DNA of 64,000 bases from Thiohalocapsa halophila. Lineage in GTDB: Bacteria > Pseudomonadota > Gammaproteobacteria > Chromatiales > Chromatiaceae. The position numbers and the translations under genes are program-made. The stretch covers positions 49,448 through 113,447 of the forward strand of contig NZ_NRRV01000006.1 of the NCBI RefSeq assembly GCF_016583825.1. The letters are read 5' to 3'. The notes beneath the pieces are model-generated. The model saw nothing but the letters and a program-made list of their open reading frames with translations, did no database searches and was not told where the DNA came from. Shown in pieces: positions 21,490 to 31,268 of the stretch. Each line of letters opens with the position of its first letter. Position 1 is the stretch's first letter.

Positions 21490-22155
21490 TCAGTGCTCAT
21501 AGACGAGCTGTTCGGCACGAATGCCCAGGGTCGTCAGCGCCTCGTTGATGGCCGAGACGAAGGCGTCCGGTCCGCACACGTAGAAGTAGCCGTCGCGGTT
21601 GCCGATGTTGGCATCCAGGAAGCTCTGATCGATGCGCTTGCCCTCGCGCCCCGGCTCGCGCTCGCGGGTGAAGGTGAGCACCAGGTCGTCGCCCAGGTAG
21701 TGGCGTAGCTCTTTGGCGCAGATCACATCCGCTTCGCTCTTGTTGCTGAGCAGCAGCCGATGGCCGGCCAGAGTGTCGTCCTTGGCCAGGCGGCGCAGCA
21801 TGGCCAGGAAGGGCGTAACTCCCGTGCCGGCGGCAATGAAGGTGCCGGGTCCCTGGTAGGTGATGCTGCCGAAGGGGTCACTGACGCGCAGCCGGGCGCC
21901 CGGCTCCAGGGCGTGCAGGGCTTCGGTGACGCCGTCCTCTTCCGGGTAGCGCTTGACGGTGAGCTCCAGCAGGCGATCCTCCAGCAGAGAGGTGGGCGTG
22001 AAGGGCCGCCACTCGTCGCGGAAGCCTTCCTGGTCTAGGGCCAGCTCCACGCCCTGGCCGGGCAGCCAGTCCAGCCCGTCCGGGCGACTCAGCAGCAGCC
22101 GCTGTACGTCATGGGTGACGAGCTCGCGCATCATCAGAGTTGCGTCATGGGGCAT
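21490..22155 (-). CDS. Ferredoxin/flavodoxin-NADP+ reductase-like flavoprotein
   Basis: A 221-residue oxidoreductase that would move electrons between NAD(P)H and a one-electron carrier. The FAD-binding part contains EWRPFTPTS (RxYS-like, with F for Y) and a LRVSDPFGSITYQG turn. The nucleotide domain has FIAAGTGVTPFLAMLRRL (GTGxTP) and the C-terminal YFYVCGPDAFVSAINEAL (CGP). It lacks a 2Fe-2S domain. Divergent from the DsrC-like gene at 22474. The ATG at 22155 has a GGAG site; a second Met lies seven residues in. Confidence 0.82.
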   Translation of the reverse strand: MPHDATLMMRELVTHDVQRLLLSRPDGLDWLPGQGVELALDQEGFRDEWRPFTPTSLLEDRLLELTVKRYPEEDGVTEALHALEPGARLRVSDPFGSITYQGPGTFIAAGTGVTPFLAMLRRLAKDDTLAGHRLLLSNKSEADVICAKELRHYLGDDLVLTFTREREPGREGKRIDQSFLDANIGNRDGYFYVCGPDAFVSAINEALTTLGIRAEQLVYEH

Positions 22156-22313
22156 GGGTCGATCTCCGGCATTGGCTGCGTCGGCGGACCGGCTCGGGGT
22201 CCGCATCCGAGTCTGCGTAAACCTCAGCAAGCGCGGTGCCAGAACGGTTGTCGCGGCTTCGCTGCTGTGGCGGCGCGCGGGCGCTGCGACAGCGGTCCCT
22301 ATGCCCCGTTCAC

Positions 22314-22327
22314 GGGGCAAATGCACG
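22314..22327 (-). promoter_or_regulatory. Recurrent GGTGCAWWTGCCCC-type motif between divergent redox genes
   Basis: Plus strand GGGGCAAATGCACG; minus strand CGTGCATTTGCCCC, one change from the common form. Lies between the flavoprotein (start 22155, minus) and the DsrC-like gene (start 22474, plus), ~150-165 bp from each. Confidence 0.45.
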
Positions 22328-22473
22328 ATCCGTTGGGGGCTTACGGGCGCGAGGCGACGGCGCGAGCGGACCAAATCGCGTCCCGGCAAAGATTGGTGCA
22401 GCGGTTGCAACGGATTAAATCGACCGGGTCGCCGCAAGCTGCCCGGCCTCACCGACCGCACCGGAGGACTGCC

Positions 22474-22860
22474 ATGCCCGCTTCCGCTCCCGAGCTCGAT
22501 CACCTGCTCGATCACAACGGCTTCATGGCCGAGCCCGAGCAATGGGACGCCCGCCTGGCGGCAAAGCTCGCGCGGCGCCTGGGCCTGGGGGAGCTGCGCG
22601 TCGAGCAATGGCGCATCATCCAGCAGCTGCGAGAGGCATGGCTGGTGAAAGGCAGCTTGCCGGTGCAGCCCAGTCTGTGCCGGGAGCTGGAGCTGCAGCG
22701 CTCCTGCCTCGATGACCTGTTCGGCGGCCCCCTGGAGGCCTGGAAGATCGCCGGACTGCCCGACCCGGGCGAGGAAGCGCGCGTCTATATGGAGGACATG
22801 GAGGCCGTCGACAGTATCACCGGGGGGCCATCGCCGGCGTCTGGAGAGGATGCGGGCTGA
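22474..22860 (+). CDS. DsrC/TusE-family protein lacking the conserved cysteines (RspA-like)
   Basis: 128 residues. FLHRS-type DsrC features are clear: LDHNGFMAEPEQWDARLAAKLARRLGLGEL, VEQWRIIQQLREAW, PSLCRELELQ and the C-terminal LEAWKIAGLPDPG. In DsrC the tail carries two redox cysteines and in TusE one. Here the position before KIAGLP is Trp and the protein continues without a terminal Cys, so persulfide transfer by that route is excluded. Such cysteine-less members have been called RspA and are suspected regulators. Its divergent neighbour is a flavoprotein reductase. Confidence 0.8.
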   Translation: MPASAPELDHLLDHNGFMAEPEQWDARLAAKLARRLGLGELRVEQWRIIQQLREAWLVKGSLPVQPSLCRELELQRSCLDDLFGGPLEAWKIAGLPDPGEEARVYMEDMEAVDSITGGPSPASGEDAG

Positions 22861-22999
22861 CGGCCCTTGCTCGGCGACAGCAGCCCTTGACAGGCGGCAC
22901 GCGCCTGCGTGGCATCTGCGCCCGCCCTGGGCGCTAAGACTATGCGGGTCCTTGAGCCTCGCCCTTGGCATCCCGACAGCTGAGCCTAATCACCGATCC

Positions 23000-23014
23000 C
23001 GGGCAAATGCGCCC
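23000..23014 (+). promoter_or_regulatory. Recurrent motif variant upstream of the small membrane protein
   Basis: CGGGCAAATGCGCCCG, a palindromic variant of the recurrent motif. Unlike the other sites it lies only ~30-44 bp before the start codon at 23044. Confidence 0.4.
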
Positions 23015-23043
23015 GGCGGAGCTCGATTGCAGTGGAGGAAACC

Positions 23044-23358
23044 ATGACCCGACCCGAGCGCGCCCGGCGGCTGCGGCCCATTCCGGGCTGGCGCGGCCTG
23101 CCCTGGTGGCGCAAGGCGCTCATGTGCTGCGCCCAGCCGACCTTCACCTATAGCCTGTTGTTTGCGCTGGTGGGCGCGGCCTTTCTGCTGGCGGCGCCCT
23201 TGCTGGACCCCGACCTGGCCGTAGTGGGGCTGATTCTGCTCGCCGTAGCCGTGCTGATGTTTGCGACCTTCTGGGTGCTGGCCTATCGCGCCTTCGGGCG
23301 TGACACCAAACCCCATCAGGACAGCGAGCCACCTCAGCGGCGCGAGCCGCCCCAGTGA
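23044..23358 (+). CDS. Small inner-membrane protein, unknown function
   Basis: 104 residues: a basic N-terminus (TRPERARRLRPIPGWRG), two hydrophobic segments (YSLLFALVGAAFLLAAPLL ~36-54; LAVVGLILLAVAVLMFATFWVLAY ~58-81) and a hydrophilic C-terminal tail rich in Arg, Pro and Gln. The ATG at 23044 follows GGAGGAAACC. No family recognised. Confidence 0.65.
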   Translation: MTRPERARRLRPIPGWRGLPWWRKALMCCAQPTFTYSLLFALVGAAFLLAAPLLDPDLAVVGLILLAVAVLMFATFWVLAYRAFGRDTKPHQDSEPPQRREPPQ

Positions 23359-23401
23359 GCTTATCGTTCCGGTGCGTTACACACCGGGGCGAGCGGCTGC
23401 C

Positions 23402-23486
23402 GTAGGCCGGGCTGAGGCACGAAGCCCGACACCATGCTGGCGGCAAACGTCGGATTGTCGGGCCTCCTGTCGTCGGCCCGACCTAT
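23402..23486. repeat. REP-like palindromic repeat (full unit)
   Basis: A two-hairpin unit: GTAGGCCGGGCTGAGGCACG on the left, GTCGGGCCTCCTGTCGTCGG ending CCCGACCTA on the right, with a GCTGGCGGCAA core. Same architecture as the units near 26.6-26.8 kb and the degenerate one in mnhD. Confidence 0.75.
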
Positions 23487-23535
23487 GCCGAGGTCGCTAC
23501 AGGCTCCCGGCGCCAAGAGTGGCGCGCGGCGCCCA

Positions 23536-24195
23536 TCAGCGGCTCACTTCCTCCGCCGTCGGCGGTGCTCCCTCATACATATCGTCGTAGAGCACGCTCG
23601 CCTCGGAGCGGTCGATCACGCCGTCGTCGTTGACATCGAGCTCCTGCCACGCGTCGCTGATGGCGGTGCTGGCGTGGGCTTCGCTGCTGGTGAGCACGCC
23701 GTCATGGTCCAGATCCAGGTCACTGAAGGGCCGCAGCGGCTCTGTCTCCTCGGCGAGCTCTTGCAGCTTGCCGCCTTCGGCGAGCTTGCGCAGATGGATG
23801 TCGCCCGGCACGGGCTCAGCGGCAACGGCAGGTCGCTCGCGGGCCGAGGCCACCGACTGTACCGTCTGGCCGGTGGTGGCCCGCAGGTGGTCCTCGTGGC
23901 GGGAGAAGTTGGCCAGCGGCACCAGGGCGCCGACACCCGGTTCGCTGTCCACCTCGCCCGGGCGGACCACGGCGAGCAGCTCCCCGTCTTCGCCGCGCAC
24001 CACGTCGGCGAGCTTGCCGATGACGACGCCGTCGCGGTTCTCCACCAAGGCACCGCGCATCTGGTCGACCGTGCTCTGGGCCACACCCGGTGCCAGATCG
24101 TTCGGGTCCGCGGCGGCCTCGGCGGCCAGTGCCGGCGTCGTGGCGCCCGTCGCTGCGAGCAGGATGGCGGCGTAGAGGGCTTTGCGTGCGTACAT
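23536..24195 (-). CDS. Secreted PRC-barrel-like protein with EF-hand calcium motifs
   Basis: 219 residues. Signal peptide (ALYAAILLAATGATTPALA, ~6-24), then a PRC-barrel-like stretch (NRDGVVIGKLADVVRGEDGELLAVV and GALVPLANFSRHED). Two EF-hand loops sit near the C-terminus, DLDHDGVLTSSE and DVNDDGVIDRSE, with Asp at the 1, 3 and 5 positions and Glu at 12. A periplasmic or surface calcium-binding role is inferred. The recurrent regulatory motif lies ~170 bp upstream. Confidence 0.75.
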   Translation of the reverse strand: MYARKALYAAILLAATGATTPALAAEAAADPNDLAPGVAQSTVDQMRGALVENRDGVVIGKLADVVRGEDGELLAVVRPGEVDSEPGVGALVPLANFSRHEDHLRATTGQTVQSVASARERPAVAAEPVPGDIHLRKLAEGGKLQELAEETEPLRPFSDLDLDHDGVLTSSEAHASTAISDAWQELDVNDDGVIDRSEASVLYDDMYEGAPPTAEEVSR

Positions 24196-24682
24196 GCTGG
24201 TCTCCGTCGGGTCTCGTTGGCTTGCTGTGACCGGAGCCCGGCGCTGGCCGGGCTTGGCCCCGCACTTCTGCGATCCATCCGACCGCGCGGCAGTGCAGGG
24301 GCCTTTGCAATGGGCAGCAACACGCATGCCCGGGCCTGAGGGGCCGAATCTGGGTTATGGTGGGGCATATGCACCGGCGCTCGGTCCCTTTGCCCTGTCC
24401 CAGCGGTGGTTGACAGCCGCAGGGGCGCCGCCGGCTTGGACTATGTGGTGCCGGACCGTCGCTGCGCGGGCGGTTGGGCCCGCGATGACAGCGGCTGGCG
24501 GCGGCAGCAGCCGCTGAGGCCGTACCGGCGCGACATTTGCTTAAAGTTGCGCATGCGCAGGCTTCGCTCGCTGGAGCTTCGCAGCCAATGACGATGCATC
24601 CCGGGGGCGGGCTGGTCACAAGCCTGCAGGCACTGTCGGCTGTCCGGGCCCTGCTCCCGATCACACAAGCGCAGGAGGTCAT
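24196..24682. other. Divergent intergenic region
   Basis: Nearly 490 bp without a convincing gene between the EF-hand gene (minus) and the CBS gene (plus). It contains the regulatory motif at 24362-24375 and, just before the CBS start, an AGGAGG ribosome-binding site. Confidence 0.4.
24362..24375 (-). promoter_or_regulatory. Recurrent GGTGCAWWTGCCCC motif upstream of the EF-hand gene
   Basis: Minus strand GGTGCATATGCCCC, oriented toward the EF-hand gene (start 24195) at ~170 bp; the CBS gene on the other side is ~310 bp away. Confidence 0.5.
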
Positions 24683-25114
24683 GTGACACTGATCCAGACC
24701 ATGCAGCGGCGCCCAGCCGTGACGACACCGGAGGCCACGCTGCGCAGCGCCGCCAAGGAGATGGCGAGCCAGCGCACCGCCCTGCTGCCGGTGATCTCCA
24801 AGGGCAAGCTGGTTGGCACCCTGTCGGCCATGGACGTCACCGCCCGCAGCGTCGGCGGCGGGCTGGATCCGGACCGGCGTACGGTGCGGGCGGTGATGCG
24901 CCCGGACCCGCCCACCTGCCGGCCGGAGGACACGGTGGACCAGGTGTACGGACAGATGCGCCGGCTGCGCCAATCCGTGCTGCCGGTGATCGAGGCCAAT
25001 GGCGAGCTCGTCGGGCTGGTGGACCTCTTCGACATCGAGGCCGCCGAGGACCCCGGTAAGGTCGCCGGGCCGGAGCCCGACATGGTCAAGCGCGTCCGCG
25101 GCGAGGCCCATTGA
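24683..25114 (+). CDS. Two-CBS-domain protein
   Basis: 143 residues with paired CBS motifs: MQRRPAVTTPEATLRSAAKEM..LLPVISKGKLVGTLSAMDV and VMRPDPPTCRPEDTVDQVYGQM..VLPVIEANGELVGLVDLFD. CBS pairs bind adenine nucleotides and tune partner proteins; no catalytic domain is attached. The start is GTG at 24683 behind a strong AGGAGG. It ends 13 bp before the sigma-54 regulator, so the two are likely one operon. Confidence 0.85.
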   Translation: MTLIQTMQRRPAVTTPEATLRSAAKEMASQRTALLPVISKGKLVGTLSAMDVTARSVGGGLDPDRRTVRAVMRPDPPTCRPEDTVDQVYGQMRRLRQSVLPVIEANGELVGLVDLFDIEAAEDPGKVAGPEPDMVKRVRGEAH

Positions 25115-25127
25115 TAGAGGTCCCTGC

Positions 25128-26567
<1,440 letters not shown>

Positions 26568-26570
26568 CCA

Positions 26571-26869
26571 GAAATGGGGACGGTATCCTTATCTCGTCAG
26601 CGGTTTCGTAGGTCGGGCTGAGGCACGAAGCCCGACGCAGCGCTGGCGGCAACCGCCTGATCGTCGGGCCTCCTTGCGTCGGCGCCGACCTACACCAAGA
26701 AATGGGGACGGTATATTTATCTCGTCAGCGGTTTCGTAGGTCGGGCTGAGGTACGAAGCCCGACGCGGCGCTGGCGGCAACCGCCTGATTGTCGGGCCTC
26801 CTCGCGTCGGCGCCGACCTACGAGGTGACGCTCTGATTGTCGGGCCTCCTGGCGTCGGCGCCGACCTAC
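26571..26869. repeat. Tandem 128-bp repeat containing REP-like units
   Basis: Two consecutive 128-bp copies (26571-26698 and 26699-26826) differing at a handful of bases. Each begins GAAATGGGGACGGTAT, runs through CTCGTCAGCGGTTTCGTAGG and a full REP unit (26608-26693; 26736-26821). A third half unit (26839-26869) starts GTCGGGCCTCCTGGCGTCGG. The region follows the sigma-54 regulator and holds no gene. Its GGGGACGG words also occur near 29.66 and 32.4 kb. Confidence 0.85.
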
Positions 26870-26888
26870 GTCGTCACGCCCTGCGTCG

Positions 26889-27782
26889 TCACGCATGGAC
26901 ATCGAGGGCGGCGCGCAGGTCGGCCGGGTCCGCGGCCCTGTTGCTCAAGGCCGCCCAGGGATCTGCCTTCTGCGCGAGCCGGCGGGGGATGCGCCGGATG
27001 TCGTAGGCGCGGGCGTCCTCCAGGCCGCCGAGCTCATCCCAGTCCAGGGGCGTCGCCACCGGCGCGCCGGGCTTGGCGCGGGGGGAGTAGGGCAGCACGG
27101 CGCTCTGGCCGTAGGCGTTGCGCATGATGTCCAGGTACAGCCGCCCGCCGCGCTTGTCCTTGCGCTGGGCGGTGGTGAGGCTGTCCGGATGCCGCTCGGC
27201 GAGGCGCTCGGCCATGGCCTTGGCGAGGCCGCGCACACCGTCGAAGTCCATCCTCGGTGCCAGCGGCGCCAGCACGTGCAGCCCGCGGGAGCCGGTGGTC
27301 ATCAGGTGCGGGGCGAGGCCGAGCTCGTCCATCAGCTCGGCGACACGGCGGGCGGCGTCGCGCACGGCCTCGAAGTCGCCGTCCGGCGGGTCCAGGTCGA
27401 ACACCACACGGTCCGGCTTGGTCAGCTCGGGGCTGCGTGACAGCCAGGCATGGATCTCTACGGTGGCCATATCCGCGAGCGTCGCGAGGCCCGCCGGCGA
27501 CGCCAGGGTGATGTGCACGATCTCGTCTTTGCCGTCGGCCGTCGGTGCGGGGAGCGGCGGCAGGCCGTCCGGCAGCTCGTCGCGGTGGTGCTGCTGGAAG
27601 AAGCCATCGGCGTCGATGCCGTCCGGGAAGCGCCGCAGCGTCAGCGGCCGCTGCTCGGCATGGGCCAGCAAGGGCTCCGCGACAGCGGCGTAGTAATCCG
27701 CGAGGTCCTGCTTGGTGAGACCGGCGTCGGGGTACAGCACCTTGTCGGGATGGCTCGGCGCCATTGATTCGGCTTTGGGCAT
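26889..27782 (-). CDS. Stand-alone LigD-type primase-polymerase domain
   Basis: 297 residues matching only the polymerase (PolDom) module of LigD, which fills gaps and adds (ribo)nucleotides in bacterial non-homologous end joining. Diagnostic motifs: LTKQDLADYYAAVAEPLL, RFPDGIDADGFFQQH, the catalytic VVFDLDPPDGDFEAV, HLMTTGSRGLHVLAPL and DIMRNAYGQSAVLPYSPRAKPGAPVATPLDWDEL. No ligase or phosphoesterase module and no ku gene are in the window. The ATG at 27782 starts a protein only slightly longer than the domain. Confidence 0.88.
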   Translation of the reverse strand: MPKAESMAPSHPDKVLYPDAGLTKQDLADYYAAVAEPLLAHAEQRPLTLRRFPDGIDADGFFQQHHRDELPDGLPPLPAPTADGKDEIVHITLASPAGLATLADMATVEIHAWLSRSPELTKPDRVVFDLDPPDGDFEAVRDAARRVAELMDELGLAPHLMTTGSRGLHVLAPLAPRMDFDGVRGLAKAMAERLAERHPDSLTTAQRKDKRGGRLYLDIMRNAYGQSAVLPYSPRAKPGAPVATPLDWDELGGLEDARAYDIRRIPRRLAQKADPWAALSNRAADPADLRAALDVHA

Positions 27783-27811
27783 GGCGATGGTCGCTCGCTG
27801 GATTGATCGGC

Positions 27812-29407
27812 TCAGTCGTCTGCGTCCACCGCGTCGCGGCGCAGCTCGTCCCGCTCGGGGACGCCATGGGTGCGTGAGTCTACCCGCAAGGCCTTCGCAA
27901 GGCCCCAACAGGACACCAGCAGGAAGGCCGTCATCGGCAGCCCGGATGTCAGCGACGCCGTGCGCAGCGCCTGTAAGCCGCCCGCCAGCAGCAGCGTCGC
28001 CGCCACCGTGCCCTCGGCCACCGCCCAGAAGATACGCTGCGCCTTCGGCGGATGCGGATGGCCGCCGGAGGTGACCATATCGTCCACCAGGGAGCCCGAG
28101 TCCGACGAGGTCACGAAGAACACCACCACCATCAACAGCGCCAGCACGGACGTGAAGGCCGCGAAGGGCAGCTGCTCCAGCATCGCGTAGAGCCCGGCAC
28201 TGGCGTCGTCGTCCACCACCTGGGTGATCTCGGCGGCGCCGGTCATCTCCGCGTGCAGGGCCGTGCCGCCGAACACCGACAGCCACAGAAAGGTGATGAG
28301 CACGGGCACGAAGAGCACGGCCAGGATGAACTCGCCGATGGTGCGCCCGCGGGAGATACGGGCGACGAATACGCCGACGAAGGGCGACCAGCTGATCCAC
28401 CAGCTCCAGTAGAACAGCGTCCAGTTGGCCTGCCAGTCGGAGTCCGGGCGCAGGTCCAGCCACAGACTGGTACCCACCAGCTGCTGCAGATAAGCCCCGG
28501 TGCCGGACAAGAACACCTCCAGCAGGTAGACCGTCGGCCCCGCCACCAGCACGAAGGCCATCAGCACCCCCGCGAGCCCGACATTGAAGCGCGACAGCAG
28601 CCGGATGCCGTGCTGCACGCCGCTCACCACCGAGATGGTCGCCACCAGGGTGATGACCGCGATGATGCCCACCTGCACCCCCTCGCCGCGGGGCCAATCC
28701 AGCAGGCGCGTGAGACCGGCGTTGATCTGGATGGCGCCGAGCCCGAGGGAGGTGGCGACGCCGAACAGCGTGCCCACGGTGGCCAGGATGTCCACGGCGT
28801 GCCCGATGGGCCCGTAGATGTGCCGGCCGATGAGCGGGTAGAGCAGGGAGCGCGGCGCCAGCGGCAGGTCGTGGCGGAAATGGAAATAGGCGATGGACAG
28901 CCCGAAGACGATGTACACCGCCCAGGGATGGAAGCCCCAGTGGAAGAAGCTGAGCCGCAGCGCCTCGCGCACCGTATCGCCGTCGGGACCCGGCGCGAAG
29001 GGCGGGTCCTGCCAATGCATCATGGGCTCGGCGACGCCCCAGAACACCAGCCCGGTGCCCATGCCGGCGCTGAACATCATCGCAAACCACGACGGGTACG
29101 ACAGCTCCGGTGCCGCGTTCTCGCCGCCGAGGCGGATGTGCCGGTAGGGGCTCACCAGCAGCCAGAGCACGAATATCAGCATTGCCGTGGCGCCGAGCAC
29201 ATAGAACCAGCCGAAATTGGCCAGAATGCCCGACTGTATACCGCCGAACACCGTCTCGGCGGCATCCGGCCAGCCGATGCCGAGCCCCACGAAGGCCAGC
29301 ACCAGACCCGCCGAGCCGAGGAAGACCGTCGGCTGCATCGCGGAGAAGAGCTTCTCCGGCAGGCCTTTCTTGAGCTCATCCCGGAGGCGGCGGAGCAGAG
29401 ACATCAT
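27812..29407 (-). CDS. BCCT-family osmolyte transporter (glycine betaine/choline/carnitine type)
   Basis: 531 residues, about twelve membrane segments. Family signatures: SAGMGTGLVFWGVAEPMMHW (TM3 region), FFHWGFHPWAVYIVFGLSIAYF, and the WTLFYWSWWISWSPFVGVFVARISRGRTIGEFI block that builds the aromatic betaine site and gate. VTSSDSGSLV is also conserved. Secondary uptake driven by Na+ or H+, supporting osmoprotection. Start could be the ATG at 29407 or the next codon at 29404. A palindromic motif lies ~100 bp upstream. Confidence 0.93.
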   Translation of the reverse strand: MMSLLRRLRDELKKGLPEKLFSAMQPTVFLGSAGLVLAFVGLGIGWPDAAETVFGGIQSGILANFGWFYVLGATAMLIFVLWLLVSPYRHIRLGGENAAPELSYPSWFAMMFSAGMGTGLVFWGVAEPMMHWQDPPFAPGPDGDTVREALRLSFFHWGFHPWAVYIVFGLSIAYFHFRHDLPLAPRSLLYPLIGRHIYGPIGHAVDILATVGTLFGVATSLGLGAIQINAGLTRLLDWPRGEGVQVGIIAVITLVATISVVSGVQHGIRLLSRFNVGLAGVLMAFVLVAGPTVYLLEVFLSGTGAYLQQLVGTSLWLDLRPDSDWQANWTLFYWSWWISWSPFVGVFVARISRGRTIGEFILAVLFVPVLITFLWLSVFGGTALHAEMTGAAEITQVVDDDASAGLYAMLEQLPFAAFTSVLALLMVVVFFVTSSDSGSLVDDMVTSGGHPHPPKAQRIFWAVAEGTVAATLLLAGGLQALRTASLTSGLPMTAFLLVSCWGLAKALRVDSRTHGVPERDELRRDAVDADD

Positions 29408-29507
29408 CGCCTGCCCACTATGGCGAGGCAGTATCGCCTCACCGCATTTCCAAGCAAGCCGCACGCCCATTTGCAGATGCCTGCCTGTGCACGGCGAGCG
29501 TATATTC

Positions 29508-29525
29508 CTGGGGCAAATGCCCCAG
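29508..29525 (-). promoter_or_regulatory. Recurrent motif, perfect palindrome form, upstream of the BCCT transporter
   Basis: CTGGGGCAAATGCCCCAG: 8-bp arms perfectly inverted around a central AA. The most symmetric copy of the recurrent motif, ~110 bp before the BCCT start. Confidence 0.55.
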
Positions 29526-29871
29526 CCTTCCTTGGCATATCCCCCGGCCCGTGGGGTTGTCGTCCAAGTGACTCCAGCCGCGCCGGCACGGGCTGCTGGT
29601 ACAGCCAAGCAGCAACTGGCGACCCGAAAGATACAGTGACAGTATACCAAATCCTTGTTAGGGGGACGGTTACCTGATCTCATCCGCACCGAGTTTGTTT
29701 CTCGGGGCGCGAGTTATAGTTACTGTCCCTTGATCTGAAGCCGCTCTGTGCGAGGCTGACAAGGAGCGCAGGCGCAGAGATCGGTTGCAGCAGGAGGCAA
29801 GATCGATTGGGGGCGCCTGGCTTAACAAGGCTCGGGCCTGAGCTTGCATGTTGATCGCGCGCTGTGGTGCG
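29526..29871. other. Intergenic region with repeat remnants
   Basis: No gene recognised. It holds AGATACAGTGACAGTATACC (about 29629-29648) and GGGGGACGGTTACC further right, words resembling those at 26.57, 26.70 and 32.26-32.40 kb, probably traces of small RAYT-type elements. Confidence 0.35.
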
Positions 29872-30213
29872 CTAACGTCGGAAGCGCTCGCACTCGGCCA
29901 GATATTCATCCAGCTCCACGGCCAGGGCGCGGCGCCGGGCCCCGCCTTGCTCGGCGGCCTGCACCGCATCGGCGGAGAGCTCCAGCAGGAAGGCGCGAAA
30001 GCGACCGGCGACCCGACACTGCAGCGTGAGGCACCAGCCTTCCGTGCAGGGTATCAGCACCAGATGCCGCCAGCGGATGCCGAGTGTGGCCAGCAGATCG
30101 CCGATGACGGCAGGCGCGCCTGCGACCGCCTCAGGGCTGAGATGGCGCGGGGGTGCATTGCTCGCGCCCGCGAGTGCGTCGGCGCCGACGGGTGACAGGA
30201 TTTGCGGACTCAT
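29872..30213 (-). CDS. Small protein of unknown function, coupled to the CHAD gene
   Basis: 113 residues with a soluble, mixed alpha/beta look: AVIGDLLATLGIRWRHLVLIPCTEG, then a helix-rich, Arg/Ala-rich C-terminus ending YLAECERFRR. No signal peptide or membrane segment and no family recognised. Its ATG at 30213 overlaps the CHAD stop codon (ATGA), so translation is probably coupled and a role with the CHAD protein is likely. Confidence 0.6.
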   Translation of the reverse strand: MSPQILSPVGADALAGASNAPPRHLSPEAVAGAPAVIGDLLATLGIRWRHLVLIPCTEGWCLTLQCRVAGRFRAFLLELSADAVQAAEQGGARRRALAVELDEYLAECERFRR

Positions 30214-31256
30214 GGACGCTCCTCGCTCTGGGCGCCGGCTTCGGCCTGGTGCCAATAGACGCCGATGCGCCGGCGAAAGGCCTTGGGACGCTCGGCATAG
30301 ACGTAGCGGCCGAGCCCTTCTGCCTGCTCACGCAGCATCGCGCTCTGGCGGCGCAGCTCGGCCCGCAGGCCGGCCTCGGCGTGCCGCCGGGCGACCGACG
30401 CCTCCTCGTCGCGCAGCTCCACCAGCAGCTCGTCGAGCACGGCGAGGTCATGATCGTCGCCGAGCCGGTCGGATAGCGCTTTGACCGCGGTCCGCTGTGC
30501 TCGGAGCAGGTCCGGCCAGGCCGGGCGCAGCAGGCGCAGGTGATAGCCGAGGTATTTGGTGCGCTTGCGCCAGTCGTGGAAGGCGGCGACGCCGGGCTGC
30601 GCATAGGCGCGGGCCATCGCCTTGCGCCCCCGCTTGTAGGTCTTCTTGAGGCCCCGGCCGAACACCGCGAAGGCGCTCGCCTCGTCATCGACGGGCGGCA
30701 GACACCAGTCGGCGGCGCGCTCGCGGGCGGCGACGAGCTGCTCCCGAAAGGCCTGGCTGCGCGCTTCGGGCTGGCCGTCGGCGGCCTGTGCTTCCGCGCG
30801 CCAGGCCGCGAGCCGGGCCCGCAGCGGCGCCCAGGCCAGGGTGTCCAACGCGGGCGGGTCCGGCCCGTCGTGTAGCGCGGCTGCCGATTCGGCGCCAGCC
30901 CCGTCCAGGCCGACGGGCGCGGTGCCGGCGCCCGTGCGCGGCGCCTCGGCTGCCTGCGCCGTGGCGATGACGCGGTCGAAGGTCTCGACGGCGACGTCCG
31001 CATCCCGCAAGGCCGACAGCTCCGCGGCGGCATCGCGCAGGGCCGCGTTCTCGGTGCGATACAGCTGCGGCGCCGCCGGGCGCACCAAGCGCAGCAGTCC
31101 GCGGAGCTTCTTCATGCTCTTGCGGGCCTCGTGGACCATCGTTTCCCTGGGCCGGGCCGGGTCGTCGAGCTGCGCCAGGGTCTCATCCATGAGCCCCCGG
31201 GCGACACGGCGCAGGCCCGTGCCTGCGGATTCGCCGGGCTGGAGCTCGAAGCGCAT
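30210..31256 (-). CDS. CHAD-domain protein (polyphosphate-binding helical domain)
   Basis: 348 residues, almost all helical. CHAD hallmarks are the conserved His/Lys/Arg helices VHEARKSMKKLRGLLRLVR, LSALRDADVAVETFDRV, FHDWRKRTKYLGYHLRLL and LSDRLGDDHDLAVLDELL. CHAD domains bind polyphosphate through these basic faces and mark polyphosphate granules. Here the domain stands alone without a CYTH triphosphatase. It starts 12 bp after the NapC-type cytochrome gene behind AAGGAGG, so the three genes look like one operon. Confidence 0.88.
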   Translation of the reverse strand: MRFELQPGESAGTGLRRVARGLMDETLAQLDDPARPRETMVHEARKSMKKLRGLLRLVRPAAPQLYRTENAALRDAAAELSALRDADVAVETFDRVIATAQAAEAPRTGAGTAPVGLDGAGAESAAALHDGPDPPALDTLAWAPLRARLAAWRAEAQAADGQPEARSQAFREQLVAARERAADWCLPPVDDEASAFAVFGRGLKKTYKRGRKAMARAYAQPGVAAFHDWRKRTKYLGYHLRLLRPAWPDLLRAQRTAVKALSDRLGDDHDLAVLDELLVELRDEEASVARRHAEAGLRAELRRQSAMLREQAEGLGRYVYAERPKAFRRRIGVYWHQAEAGAQSEERP

Positions 31257-31268
31257 CGCATGCCTCCT

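Noticed and set aside
26571..26869. CRISPR array
   Set aside because: The tandem units are 128 bp, contain palindromes and have no unique spacers; no cas genes are present in the window.
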